Assembly: GCA_033721095.1 (NCBI GenBank)
Contig: JAWWBG010000008.1
Location: 1-25,852, forward strand
Origin: JAWWBG01 sp033721095
Lineage (GTDB): Bacteria; Actinomycetota; Nitriliruptoria; Nitriliruptorales; Nitriliruptoraceae
Length of the DNA: 25,852 nt
Direction of reading: 5' to 3'
The position numbers were made by a program, and so were the translations under genes. This document shows positions 1 through 6,508 of this stretch, one piece after another. Every line of letters begins with the position of its first letter. Position 1 is the stretch's first letter. The notes under the pieces were generated by a model, which saw only the letters and a program-made list of their open reading frames with translations, made no database searches and was not told the origin of the DNA.

Positions 1-404
<404 letters not shown>

Positions 405-442
405 CGGGGCTGCCTTGTGCTCGTTGTCCGTTGGTTGGCGTG

Positions 443-465
443 ACCCTACGGACCCGTTGTGACAT
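443..465 (-). promoter_or_regulatory. recA proximal promoter P1, RecA-NDp/PafBC-like
   Basis: Read on the minus strand, ATGTCACAA (465-457) is followed by exactly 8 bases and then TAGGGT (448-443). The published LexA-independent DNA-damage promoter motif of mycobacteria is TTGTCRGTG-N8-TAnnnT. The TGTC core, the R position, the 8-base spacing and the -10 all match here; the last three bases of the upstream block do not. Predicted transcription starts near 436, about 30 bases before the recA ATG. The motif is seen in the sequence; control by PafBC is inferred. Confidence 0.6.
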
Positions 466-497
466 CGAACCGGGCGCTCGACGCCTCCTGTGGACAA

Positions 498-526
498 ACC
501 GTAGATCGAACGCGTGTTCGACACAA
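498..526 (-). promoter_or_regulatory. recA distal promoter P2, LexA-controlled
   Basis: On the minus strand TTGTGT (526-521) and TACGGT (503-498) are separated by exactly 17 bases. The spacer is filled almost completely by the LexA box, so bound LexA would occlude RNA polymerase. Hexamers and spacing fit a sigma-70-type promoter. Use of this promoter is inferred. Confidence 0.55.
506..521. promoter_or_regulatory. LexA binding site (SOS box)
   Basis: TCGAACGCGTGTTCGA is a perfect 16-base palindrome and matches the actinobacterial SOS consensus TCGAACRNNTGTTCGA at every defined position. It lies 102 bases upstream of the recA start, between the -35 and -10 of the proposed promoter P2. The divergent exonuclease gene starts more than 120 bases away on the other side and could also be affected, but nothing shows this. 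Confidence 0.93.
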
Positions 527-606
527 GCATCCACGTCGTCACGGCGGCCCACGCACGACGCCTGGGCACGTGCACGGTCCCCACTGGCCCTCCCCGGGTT
601 GACGAG

Positions 607-612
607 TAGGGT
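607..612 (+). promoter_or_regulatory. Candidate -10 element for the exonuclease gene
   Basis: TAGGGT fits the TAnnnT pattern seen before several genes here. It would start transcription near 619, about 27 bases before the ATG at 646. No convincing -35 is visible at the right distance. Confidence 0.4.
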
Positions 613-645
613 CGCGGCTGCGACCGCGACGCACGACTGGACGCG

Positions 646-720
646 ATGTAGCCCGACCAGCCCCCTCGTTTCGTCTTCCTCGACGTCGAGGCCACCGGCC
701 TCGATCACGATCGTCACGAG
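646..720 (+). other. In-frame upstream extension of the exonuclease gene, blocked by ATG-TAG
   Basis: The frame of the following gene continues upstream without a stop to base 652 and reads PDQPPRFVFLDVEATGLDHD, which contains the Exo I motif (FLDVEATG) of DEDDh exonucleases. The only in-frame start upstream is ATG at 646, followed at once by TAG at 649-651. Between the TAG and the Exo I motif there is no ATG, GTG, TTG or CTG. The coding signal is clear, but how it would be translated is not. A sequencing error, a real nonsense mutation or unusual initiation are the options. Confidence 0.75.
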
Positions 721-1794
721 ATGACCGAGATCGCCTGGATCGTGCGTCACGAGGATGGTCGCGAGGAGGAGCGCCACTTCTTCCCGTTCCACACGACCGA
801 TGGCGCCGATGCCGACGCGCTGGAGCTGACCCGCTACGAGGAACGGATCGCCCCTCGTCGACGCACGCCGATGAGCGAGTGGCTGCCGCTGTTCCTCCGG
901 GACGCGGATGGCGCCGTGATCGTGGGCGCGGTCCCCGACTTCGACGTGCGCCACCTGGAGAAGGCCTGCCGCAAGTTCGGCGTCAAGCCGACCTGGGACC
1001 ACCACCTGCTCGACGTCGAGACCTTGGCGCTGCCCTTGCTGGCCACGGGACCGGAGCGTCCCCGGTCGCTGGCGCGGACGTGCGAGGCGCTCGGGGTCCC
1101 CTTCGACCGCGACCAGGCGCACGGCGCCCTCTACGACGCGCGGCTGGCCCGCGGCGTGTTCGACCGCGTCTGGGAGCTGCTCCGGGCGCTGGGTGCCGAC
1201 CAGCCGGTCATCGAGCGCGTGCCGCCACCGGCAGCTGATGCCGCTGAGCCCGCGCCGGCGACAGAGCCGATGTTTCCCGATCCGGCTGCCGGCGACCCCG
1301 GCTCCCCCGAGCCCCCGGCGGCACCTGCCGCACCTCCGTCCGCGCCCGAGCCGGCCGTCGCGGCTGCATCGCACCCGCCCGACGTCGTCGAGCCGCAGCG
1401 GTCGAATGCCTTCCCGGCCGCCACCGAAGCGTTCGACATCGAGCTCGACGAGGAGCCGGAGCTCTACGAGCCGTCGGTGCCCGCACCGGCGCCCGACGTC
1501 CTCCCGCTCGACCCGCCCCAAACCGCGGACCCAGCCGCTGCGACGGCCTCGGCGCCCGGCCCGATTCGCCCGTTCGATGCCGTGCCACCCGAGGACCTCG
1601 AGGCGCCGACGGTCGCCGAACCGTCGGCGACGAGCAGCGAGGACGGGGTGGCTGCTCCTCGTCCGCACGTACCGCTGGTCGAGGAGGCCGTGACCGTCAT
1701 CCCGGCCGAGGGCGTCGAGGACGCACTGTTTGGTGGTCGGCCCCAGAAGGTCGGCCACCCCGGCGAGCGCAGCGACGACGCTGGCGAGGAGTGA
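721..1794 (+). CDS. DEDDh 3'-5' exonuclease (oligoribonuclease / Pol III epsilon fold) with disordered tail
   Basis: Predicted 3'-5' exonuclease acting on DNA or short RNA with two metal ions. From the ATG at 721, Exo II is VPDFDVRHL (residues 71-79) and Exo III is HGALYDA (134-140), giving the H-x4-D signature of the DEDDh class. Exo I, with the first catalytic Asp and Glu, lies upstream of this ATG (see 646-720), so a protein starting at 721 should be inactive; the true start is probably earlier. Residues about 160-357 are rich in Pro, Ala, Glu and Asp and look disordered; no domain is recognised there. The gene is divergent from recA and convergent with cinA. In mycobacteria the cinA-recA interval holds clgR and others, so a repair-linked role is possible but unproven. 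Confidence 0.8.
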   Translation: MTEIAWIVRHEDGREEERHFFPFHTTDGADADALELTRYEERIAPRRRTPMSEWLPLFLRDADGAVIVGAVPDFDVRHLEKACRKFGVKPTWDHHLLDVETLALPLLATGPERPRSLARTCEALGVPFDRDQAHGALYDARLARGVFDRVWELLRALGADQPVIERVPPPAADAAEPAPATEPMFPDPAAGDPGSPEPPAAPAAPPSAPEPAVAAASHPPDVVEPQRSNAFPAATEAFDIELDEEPELYEPSVPAPAPDVLPLDPPQTADPAAATASAPGPIRPFDAVPPEDLEAPTVAEPSATSSEDGVAAPRPHVPLVEEAVTVIPAEGVEDALFGGRPQKVGHPGERSDDAGEE

Positions 1795-1802
1795 CCCGCC
1801 CG

Positions 1803-1823
1803 TGAGCCAGCGAGTGGGGCTCA
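1803..1823. terminator. Inverted repeat between facing genes, possible bidirectional terminator
   Basis: TGAGCC (1803-1808) pairs with GGCTCA (1818-1823) around a 9-base loop. The right arm contains the cinA stop codon, and the left arm begins 9 bases after the exonuclease stop. There is no T-run, so this is a weak GC-type terminator candidate. Confidence 0.35.
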
Positions 1824-3056
1824 GGCCGCCAGTTCGCGGCGCAGCAGTTCCAACGCGGCCGACCCGAGGCGCCGTCGCAGGGTGAGTCGGTCTCCGGGCA
1901 TCTGCACCTGGTGCGACCGAACCCTGCCATCGGGCCCCGCGACGGCCCAGATGAGCGTGCCCTCGGGCACTCCCTCCCAGGCGCCCGGCCCGAGGACACC
2001 GGTCGTGGCCACGCCCCACGTCGCCGCCAGCCGCTCGCGAACACCGACGGCGAGCGCCTCGGTCGTCGCCACCGACACGGGGCCGTGTGCATCGAGGACG
2101 CCCGGATCGATGCCGGCCAGCACCGGCTTGAGGTCCGTGGCGTAGACGACAACACCGCCACGGAGCGCGTCGCTGGCGCCCGGCACGGACGCCAGCCGCG
2201 TCGCGACGTCACCGGCGGTCGCGGACTCGGCGATCGCGACCGACTCACCACGCTCCCGCAGCAGTCCCAGGACGGACTCCTCGAGGCTGACGCCGTCGAT
2301 GCCACTGACAGCGGGTCCGAGGATCCTGGTGACCTCGGCCACGGCCGCCTCGGTTCGCGCCCGGGCACGGTCGAGGTCCGGGTCGGTCGCCGTCAACTGG
2401 ACACGGATCTCGCCCGACCCCGACAGCCACGCGACCTCGAGGCCCTCGCCCGCAACGGGCTCGACCAGCTCGCCCACGCGGGCCTCGCTCATGCCGGCAA
2501 CGCGCACGACCCGGCGCACGGTCGCCGCGGTGCCGAACCGGTCGCGCAATGCCGGCAGGACGTCACGGTCGAAGATGGCCTCCAGCTCCCAGGGCACGCC
2601 CGGCAGGGCATAGACGGGGACGCCGGCGATCTCCATCGCGATCCCGGGTGCCGTGCCGACCGGCGCCAGGGGTGCTCCGCCCTCGGGGACGCGCGCCTGT
2701 CGCAGGTTGCTGGGCGGCATCCTGGCCCCTCGCTGCGCGAACCACTCGATGAGCGCGTCCTCGAGCGCGCGGACGGCGACCAGCTCGACCCCCGCCAGCT
2801 CGGCAAGCGCCTCGCGGGTGAGGTCATCGGGCGTGGGCCCGAGCCCACCGCCGCAGATCACGACGTCCGAGCGATCCACGAGCCAGCCCAGGCCGGCAAC
2901 GAGCTCCTCCAGGTCGTCGCGCAGCGCGAGGTGCGCCCACGGCGACAGGCCGACCTCGTGCAGCTTGCCCGACAGCAGCGCGGCGTTGGTGTCGACCTGG
3001 CTGCCGTCGGTGACCTCGGAGCCGATCGAGGCCAACCCGACCCGCGGGGCGGTCAC
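1821..3056 (-). CDS. cinA: CinA-family protein (MocF-like domain plus nicotinamide-nucleotide amidase domain)
   Basis: CinA proteins join an N-terminal molybdopterin-binding-like domain, linked to ADP-ribose/NMN metabolism, to a C-terminal nicotinamide mononucleotide deamidase domain. N-terminal marks are IGSEVTDGSQVDTN (about residues 11-24), GGGLGPTPDDLTREA (69-83) and ALPGVPWELEAIF. The C-terminal domain begins near residue 261, but its motifs diverge: AESATAGD (about 276-283) replaces the usual ESxTGG, and GPGAWEGVPEGT (from about 356) replaces GPGGGTPxKPxGT. Length (411 aa) is normal for full CinA. The GTG start at 3056 overlaps the pgsA stop by 4 bases (GTGA), implying translational coupling as the last gene of the rodZ-like/rimO/pgsA operon. 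Co-location with recA is typical of many bacteria. Family is sure; amidase activity is less so. Confidence 0.92.
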   Translation of the reverse strand: MTAPRVGLASIGSEVTDGSQVDTNAALLSGKLHEVGLSPWAHLALRDDLEELVAGLGWLVDRSDVVICGGGLGPTPDDLTREALAELAGVELVAVRALEDALIEWFAQRGARMPPSNLRQARVPEGGAPLAPVGTAPGIAMEIAGVPVYALPGVPWELEAIFDRDVLPALRDRFGTAATVRRVVRVAGMSEARVGELVEPVAGEGLEVAWLSGSGEIRVQLTATDPDLDRARARTEAAVAEVTRILGPAVSGIDGVSLEESVLGLLRERGESVAIAESATAGDVATRLASVPGASDALRGGVVVYATDLKPVLAGIDPGVLDAHGPVSVATTEALAVGVRERLAATWGVATTGVLGPGAWEGVPEGTLIWAVAGPDGRVRSHQVQMPGDRLTLRRRLGSAALELLRRELAA

Positions 3057-3697
3057 GCGCCGCCGTCCTCGACGACGTCGGCTGCGGTGCCGTCCGCCGC
3101 GAGGGCCGCTCGCTCGGAGGCGCTCGCCCGCACCATGCGCCCGGCCCGAAAGCCGTACTCGATCCCTGACCAGACGGTCAGCAGCACGGCCCCCCACAGC
3201 AGCCCGAGGGCAACCGACTCCGGAAACGGCGGGATGAGGAACGCCCCGACGGCAACGATCTGGGAGATGGTCTTGACCTTGCCCCATGCCGAGGCCGCCA
3301 TGATGATCTCGTGGCGTCGAATCATCGTCACCCGCAGGACGGTCACGCCCAGCTCCCGGGCGAGGATGACGGCGACGGCGAACCAGGGAAGGTCGCCGAC
3401 CAGCGCGAGGCTGACCAGTGCGCCGCCGACGAGGAGCTTGTCGGCGATGGGGTCGGCCAGCTGGCCCCAGCGCGTGACGCTGCTCCAGCGCCGGGCGACC
3501 CACCCGTCGACGCTGTCGGTCCACGCGGCGAACGTGAAGATGCCAAAGGCCCACCACCGGGAGACGTCGTCGCCCTGGACCAACAGCACGAGGATGACGG
3601 GTACGAGCAGCGCCCGCAGGAAGGTGAACAGGTTCGGGATCGACAGCATCGGGCCCCACTCGAGCAGGGTCGACGGGGCCTCCTCCTCGTCAGTCAC
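3053..3697 (-). CDS. pgsA: CDP-alcohol phosphatidyltransferase, PgsA type (phosphatidylglycerophosphate synthase)
   Basis: Integral membrane enzyme that transfers a phosphatidyl group from CDP-diacylglycerol to an alcohol, most likely glycerol-3-phosphate on the way to phosphatidylglycerol and cardiolipin. The complete family signature D-G-x2-A-R-x8-G-x3-D-x3-D is present at about residues 64-86, and several hydrophobic segments (about 20-42, 46-60, 88-105, 140-160) fit the fold. I chose GTG at 3697 because a strong GGAGG ribosome site sits directly before it; an in-frame GTG at 3712 lacks one. The gene follows the rimO stop by 18 bases and overlaps cinA by 4. The position matches pgsA3 of mycobacteria. 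The exact acceptor alcohol cannot be read from sequence. Confidence 0.93.
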   Translation of the reverse strand: MTDEEEAPSTLLEWGPMLSIPNLFTFLRALLVPVILVLLVQGDDVSRWWAFGIFTFAAWTDSVDGWVARRWSSVTRWGQLADPIADKLLVGGALVSLALVGDLPWFAVAVILARELGVTVLRVTMIRRHEIIMAASAWGKVKTISQIVAVGAFLIPPFPESVALGLLWGAVLLTVWSGIEYGFRAGRMVRASASERAALAADGTAADVVEDGGA

Positions 3698-3715
3698 CTG
3701 CCCTCCCTTCACTGC

Positions 3716-5215
3716 TCACGACGCCACCGCTGCGACCAGGTCCACGCCGTCCGCCGCGATCACCGTCGCCGGCAGCATCCGGCCGACCGGCAGGTCGGCA
3801 GGCGAGCCATCGGCCGCCACGAGGCGCACCTCCCCGTCGGTGTCAGGGGCCTCACGGTAGGTCCGGCCAAGGCAGCCCTCCGCCGACGTCTCGTCCACGA
3901 GGACGTCGAGGGTCCGGCCGACGAACTGGCGGGCAGACTCGTCGGCAATCGCTTCCTGCAGGCTCGTGAGCGCGCGCAGCCGCCCCAGTGCCTCGCCCGG
4001 GTCAACCTGATCGGGCATGGTCGCCGAGTCGGTGCCGTCCTCGACCGAGAACGTGAACAGGCCGACCCAGTCGAGCCGCGCCTCCTCGAGGAAGTCGGCC
4101 AGCAGGTCGACATCCGCCTCGGTCTCGCCGGGGAAGCCGCAGATGAAGTTCGAGCGGAACACGGCGTCCGGATCGAGCGCCCGGATCTCGCCGATGAGCC
4201 GCAGGAAGTGGTCGGGGGAGCCACCGCGCCGCATGCGTCGGAGAACGTCGGGCGCCGCGTGCTGGAGGGAGAGATCGAAGTAGCTGGCCACCTTCGGCAG
4301 CGCGGCCATCGCCTCGAGGAGCGGCCAGGTGATCTCGGCGGGCTGGAGGTACATGAGCCGGAGCCGCTCGATGCCCTCGACCTCCGACAGGCGGGCGAGC
4401 AGGTCGGGCTGCTGGTCGCGCCCGCCGAGGTCCTTGCCCCAGGACGTCGTGTTCTCGGAGACGAGCACGAGCTCCCTGGCCCCCTGGTCGGCCAGCCAGC
4501 CGGCTTCCCTGATGATCTCGTCGAGGGGCCGGCTGCGGAACCGGCCGCGGAACGACGGGATGGCACAGAAGGTGCAGGCGCGGTCGCAGCCGGACGCGAT
4601 CTTGAGGTAGGCCCAGCTGCCGCCGGCGAAGGCCCGGGTTGGGAACGTCGGGCCGGACGCGGGCACGCGGTCGAGCTGGTCCTGGCCCGCCGTGACGACG
4701 GGCGCGGGCGCACGCTCCTCGACGACGAGGTCCAGGACCCGGCGATCCGTGGTCGCGCTGATGCCGGCCAGCGGCAGGGTTCGGGGCGCTGTCGGCTCGG
4801 GGGCCGCACGGGCCACGTGGACGCGGTCGACCGGGCGGCCGGCAGCGACGTCCCGTACCAGGACCGGGAGGCGCGGGTAGGCATCGAAGCCCACGATGGC
4901 GTCGGCCTCCGGCAACGAGGTCGCGAGCTCGTCGGGGTACCGCTGCGCCATGCATCCGACCACGAGCACGCCCGCGGCCGTGTCCCCCTTGAGGTCACAG
5001 GCGGCCAGGATGGTGTCGATCGATTCCTGCTTGGCGGGCTCGATGAACGTGCAGGTGTTGACGATGACGACGTCGGCTTGGGCGGGGTCGTCGCGCACCT
5101 CGATCCCCTCGATGCCGAAGAGCCCGGCGAGCTGGTCGGAGTCGACCTCGTTGCGACCGCAGCCGAGGGTGACGATGGCGACGGACGGGCCGTCGGCAGG
5201 GCTCGCGGAGGTCAC
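3716..5215 (-). CDS. rimO: Ribosomal protein S12 methylthiotransferase RimO
   Basis: Radical-SAM enzyme that adds a methylthio group to an aspartate of ribosomal protein S12. The N-terminal MTTase domain carries its three cluster cysteines at C19 (TLGCGRNEVDS), C55 (NTCTFIEPAKQES) and C88 (VVGCMAQRY). The radical-SAM motif CDRACTFC is at residues 210-217, with C210, C214 and C217. FIEPAKQES and SFRGRFRSRP distinguish RimO from MiaB. A C-terminal TRAM-like segment follows about residue 430. At 499 aa it is longer than the E. coli enzyme; the extra length is a Pro/Ala-rich loop at about 135-197 between the first two domains. The GTG start at 5215 overlaps the upstream stop by 4 bases (GTGA). 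Second gene of the operon; all catalytic residues are intact. Confidence 0.96.
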   Translation of the reverse strand: MTSASPADGPSVAIVTLGCGRNEVDSDQLAGLFGIEGIEVRDDPAQADVVIVNTCTFIEPAKQESIDTILAACDLKGDTAAGVLVVGCMAQRYPDELATSLPEADAIVGFDAYPRLPVLVRDVAAGRPVDRVHVARAAPEPTAPRTLPLAGISATTDRRVLDLVVEERAPAPVVTAGQDQLDRVPASGPTFPTRAFAGGSWAYLKIASGCDRACTFCAIPSFRGRFRSRPLDEIIREAGWLADQGARELVLVSENTTSWGKDLGGRDQQPDLLARLSEVEGIERLRLMYLQPAEITWPLLEAMAALPKVASYFDLSLQHAAPDVLRRMRRGGSPDHFLRLIGEIRALDPDAVFRSNFICGFPGETEADVDLLADFLEEARLDWVGLFTFSVEDGTDSATMPDQVDPGEALGRLRALTSLQEAIADESARQFVGRTLDVLVDETSAEGCLGRTYREAPDTDGEVRLVAADGSPADLPVGRMLPATVIAADGVDLVAAVAS

Positions 5216-6048
5216 GCCGTCGCTGACGGTGACGGCTCGGGCTGTGGCTCCTCGGCAGCGTCGTTCTCGACGTCGTCGTCCACGATGCCAGTCCGCCCGA
5301 ACCGGATGGTGCGCACCTGACCCGAGCGTCCGAGCGTGCCAAGTGGCTCCCCGTTGAGCTCGATGTCCACGCCGCCGAGGTTTCCGAACCTGATCTCGAT
5401 GATCTCGGTGCCGACGAACTCCCTCGTCTCGCCGGCCCGAACGGTCTCCGATCCGATGCGGACCCCGTCGACCACCGGGTCGATCCAGACGTTCTCCTGG
5501 AAGGCCAGGAAGACCGTCACCTCGTCCGGCGTCGGTGCCACCGTCGGACTCGGCGCGAACGTTGGCGTCTGTGCGGGCGTGGGGCTCTCGGTCGATGGCT
5601 GCGGCGGTGCCACGATCGTCGGGTCGCTCGGGGCCGGGTTGCGGCCGCCGATGGCACCGGCCACCCAGACGATGACGGCCAGGACGATCACCGCGGCGAG
5701 GCTCCAGACGAACCAGGGAGGACTCTGGCGAGGCGCACTGGCGGCCGGGACCGTGATGAGCTGCGAGGCCGTCGGTTCCGGACCCTTCGCGTGGCGGCGG
5801 TAGCTCTCCAGGAGCGGAGCCGGGTCCATGCCCAGCTCCTTGGCATAGGTGGTCAGGAAGCCGCGGGCATAGACGTCGCCCCCGAGGACACGGAACTCCT
5901 CGGCCTCGAGGGCACGCAGGTACTCGGCCCGGACGCGCGTGGTACGGGCCACGTCCTCGACGGAGCGGCCCTGCTCCTCGCGAGCCCCCCGAAGGGCATC
6001 GCCGATTCCAATGCCCACGCTCGCGTCCTCGGCTGCGGGGCGTCCCAT
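5212..6048 (-). CDS. RodZ-like helix-turn-helix membrane protein
   Basis: Bitopic membrane protein of the RodZ type, linked in other bacteria to cell-shape control through the cytoskeleton. An N-terminal HTH_25 domain (about residues 13-80; GDALRGAREEQGRSVEDVA and YARGFLTTYAKELGMD are typical) is followed by one membrane segment (about 112-134). A Pro/Thr-rich linker (138-174) and an extracytoplasmic beta domain of the DUF4115 type (about 175-250) come next. The tail after 255 is acidic and Pro-rich. A GTG at 6018 (residue 11) is an alternative start with a GAGG 8 bases upstream. First gene of the operon with rimO, pgsA and cinA, overlapping rimO by 4 bases. In actinobacteria lacking MreB the role of such proteins is unclear, and I cannot see whether MreB is present. 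Confidence 0.85.
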   Translation of the reverse strand: MGRPAAEDASVGIGIGDALRGAREEQGRSVEDVARTTRVRAEYLRALEAEEFRVLGGDVYARGFLTTYAKELGMDPAPLLESYRRHAKGPEPTASQLITVPAASAPRQSPPWFVWSLAAVIVLAVIVWVAGAIGGRNPAPSDPTIVAPPQPSTESPTPAQTPTFAPSPTVAPTPDEVTVFLAFQENVWIDPVVDGVRIGSETVRAGETREFVGTEIIEIRFGNLGGVDIELNGEPLGTLGRSGQVRTIRFGRTGIVDDDVENDAAEEPQPEPSPSATA

Positions 6049-6062
6049 CGCGCCGGATCACG

Positions 6063-6068
6063 ATGGTA
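6063..6068 (-). promoter_or_regulatory. Candidate -10 element for the rodZ-like/rimO/pgsA/cinA operon
   Basis: Minus-strand TACCAT (6068-6063) fits TAnnnT and ends 14 bases before the ATG at 6048, giving a leader of only about 7 bases. No clear -35 is seen. Confidence 0.35.
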
Positions 6069-6154
6069 GGCGCGAGGACGCAGCATCCTCTACGGGCAAC
6101 CCGTCCGAGCGGCGCTGACCGTTCCGGAGATCGTGGGTTGGCACACGCCGCGGC

Positions 6155-6160
6155 TAGCCT
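6155..6160 (+). promoter_or_regulatory. Candidate -10 element for the small membrane protein, leaderless start
   Basis: TAGCCT ends 8 bases before the ATG at 6169. Transcription would begin at or within two bases of the start codon. No Shine-Dalgarno sequence is present in those 8 bases (gcgcccgc), which fits the leaderless mRNAs common in actinobacteria. Confidence 0.5.
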
Positions 6161-6168
6161 GCGCCCGC

Positions 6169-6483
6169 ATGAAGCCCCGCCGCAAGCGTTTCGCCCTCCT
6201 GCTCGTCGCCGCCGCGGCCACGTCCGTGATGGCGGGACCGGCCGTGGCCGGCGACACGCACATCCTCGCCGCCGAGGAAACCGAGCACGCCACCACCGAG
6301 GACGGCCACGCCACCGAGGAGGGCGAGCGCGACAAGATCCAGCTGCCGGCCTCGTCACATCACAAGGTCGGCGCGATCATCCTCATCGCGTCGGGGATCC
6401 TGGGGCTGCTGGTCCTCGACAACATCCGTCGCCGCCTGAAGGGCGAGGGCGAGAAGGCGACCGGCGAGTTCCGCTGGCGCTGA
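6169..6483 (+). CDS. Small exported single-span membrane protein, function unknown
   Basis: 104 residues, not recognised as a known family. It begins MKPRRKRFALLLVAAAATSV, a classic signal peptide with likely cleavage after AVA (about residue 27). Residues 28-62 are short, very acidic and contain His; the near-repeat EHATTEDGHATEEG stands out. A hydrophobic span (about 67-85, VGAIILIASGILGLLVL) precedes a basic cytoplasmic tail (RRRLKGEGEK). If the signal is cleaved, the acidic segment is outside and the tail inside. The frame is open further upstream to 6133, but the basic signal start and the -10 spacing favour 6169. It is divergent from the rodZ-like operon and convergent with ftsK. Metal or cation binding by the His/Glu segment is a guess. 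Confidence 0.75.
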   Translation: MKPRRKRFALLLVAAAATSVMAGPAVAGDTHILAAEETEHATTEDGHATEEGERDKIQLPASSHHKVGAIILIASGILGLLVLDNIRRRLKGEGEKATGEFRWR

Positions 6484-6508
6484 CGAGCCTCGGCGGTCCG
6501 CGGCGTTC

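Noticed and set aside
599..604. TTGACG as a -35 element for the exonuclease
   Set aside because: It ends only 2 bases before the TAGGGT candidate, and no -10-like hexamer lies 17 bases downstream.
3698..3712. Upstream GTG start for pgsA at 3712
   Set aside because: The GTG at 3697 has a strong GGAGG directly before it, which lies inside this 5-codon extension.
1911..3860. 649-codon open frame on the plus strand opposite cinA and pgsA
   Set aside because: The product is Arg/Asp/His-rich low-complexity sequence, mirrors the codon structure of the real minus-strand genes and has no domain. Long antisense frames are expected at this GC content.
3311..5320. 669-codon open frame opposite pgsA and rimO
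   Set aside because: Same antisense effect; rimO on the other strand has all catalytic cysteines.
6484..6508. Terminator between the small membrane protein and ftsK
   Set aside because: Only short GC palindromes (GCGGTCCGC) are present; no stable stem with a loop or T-run.
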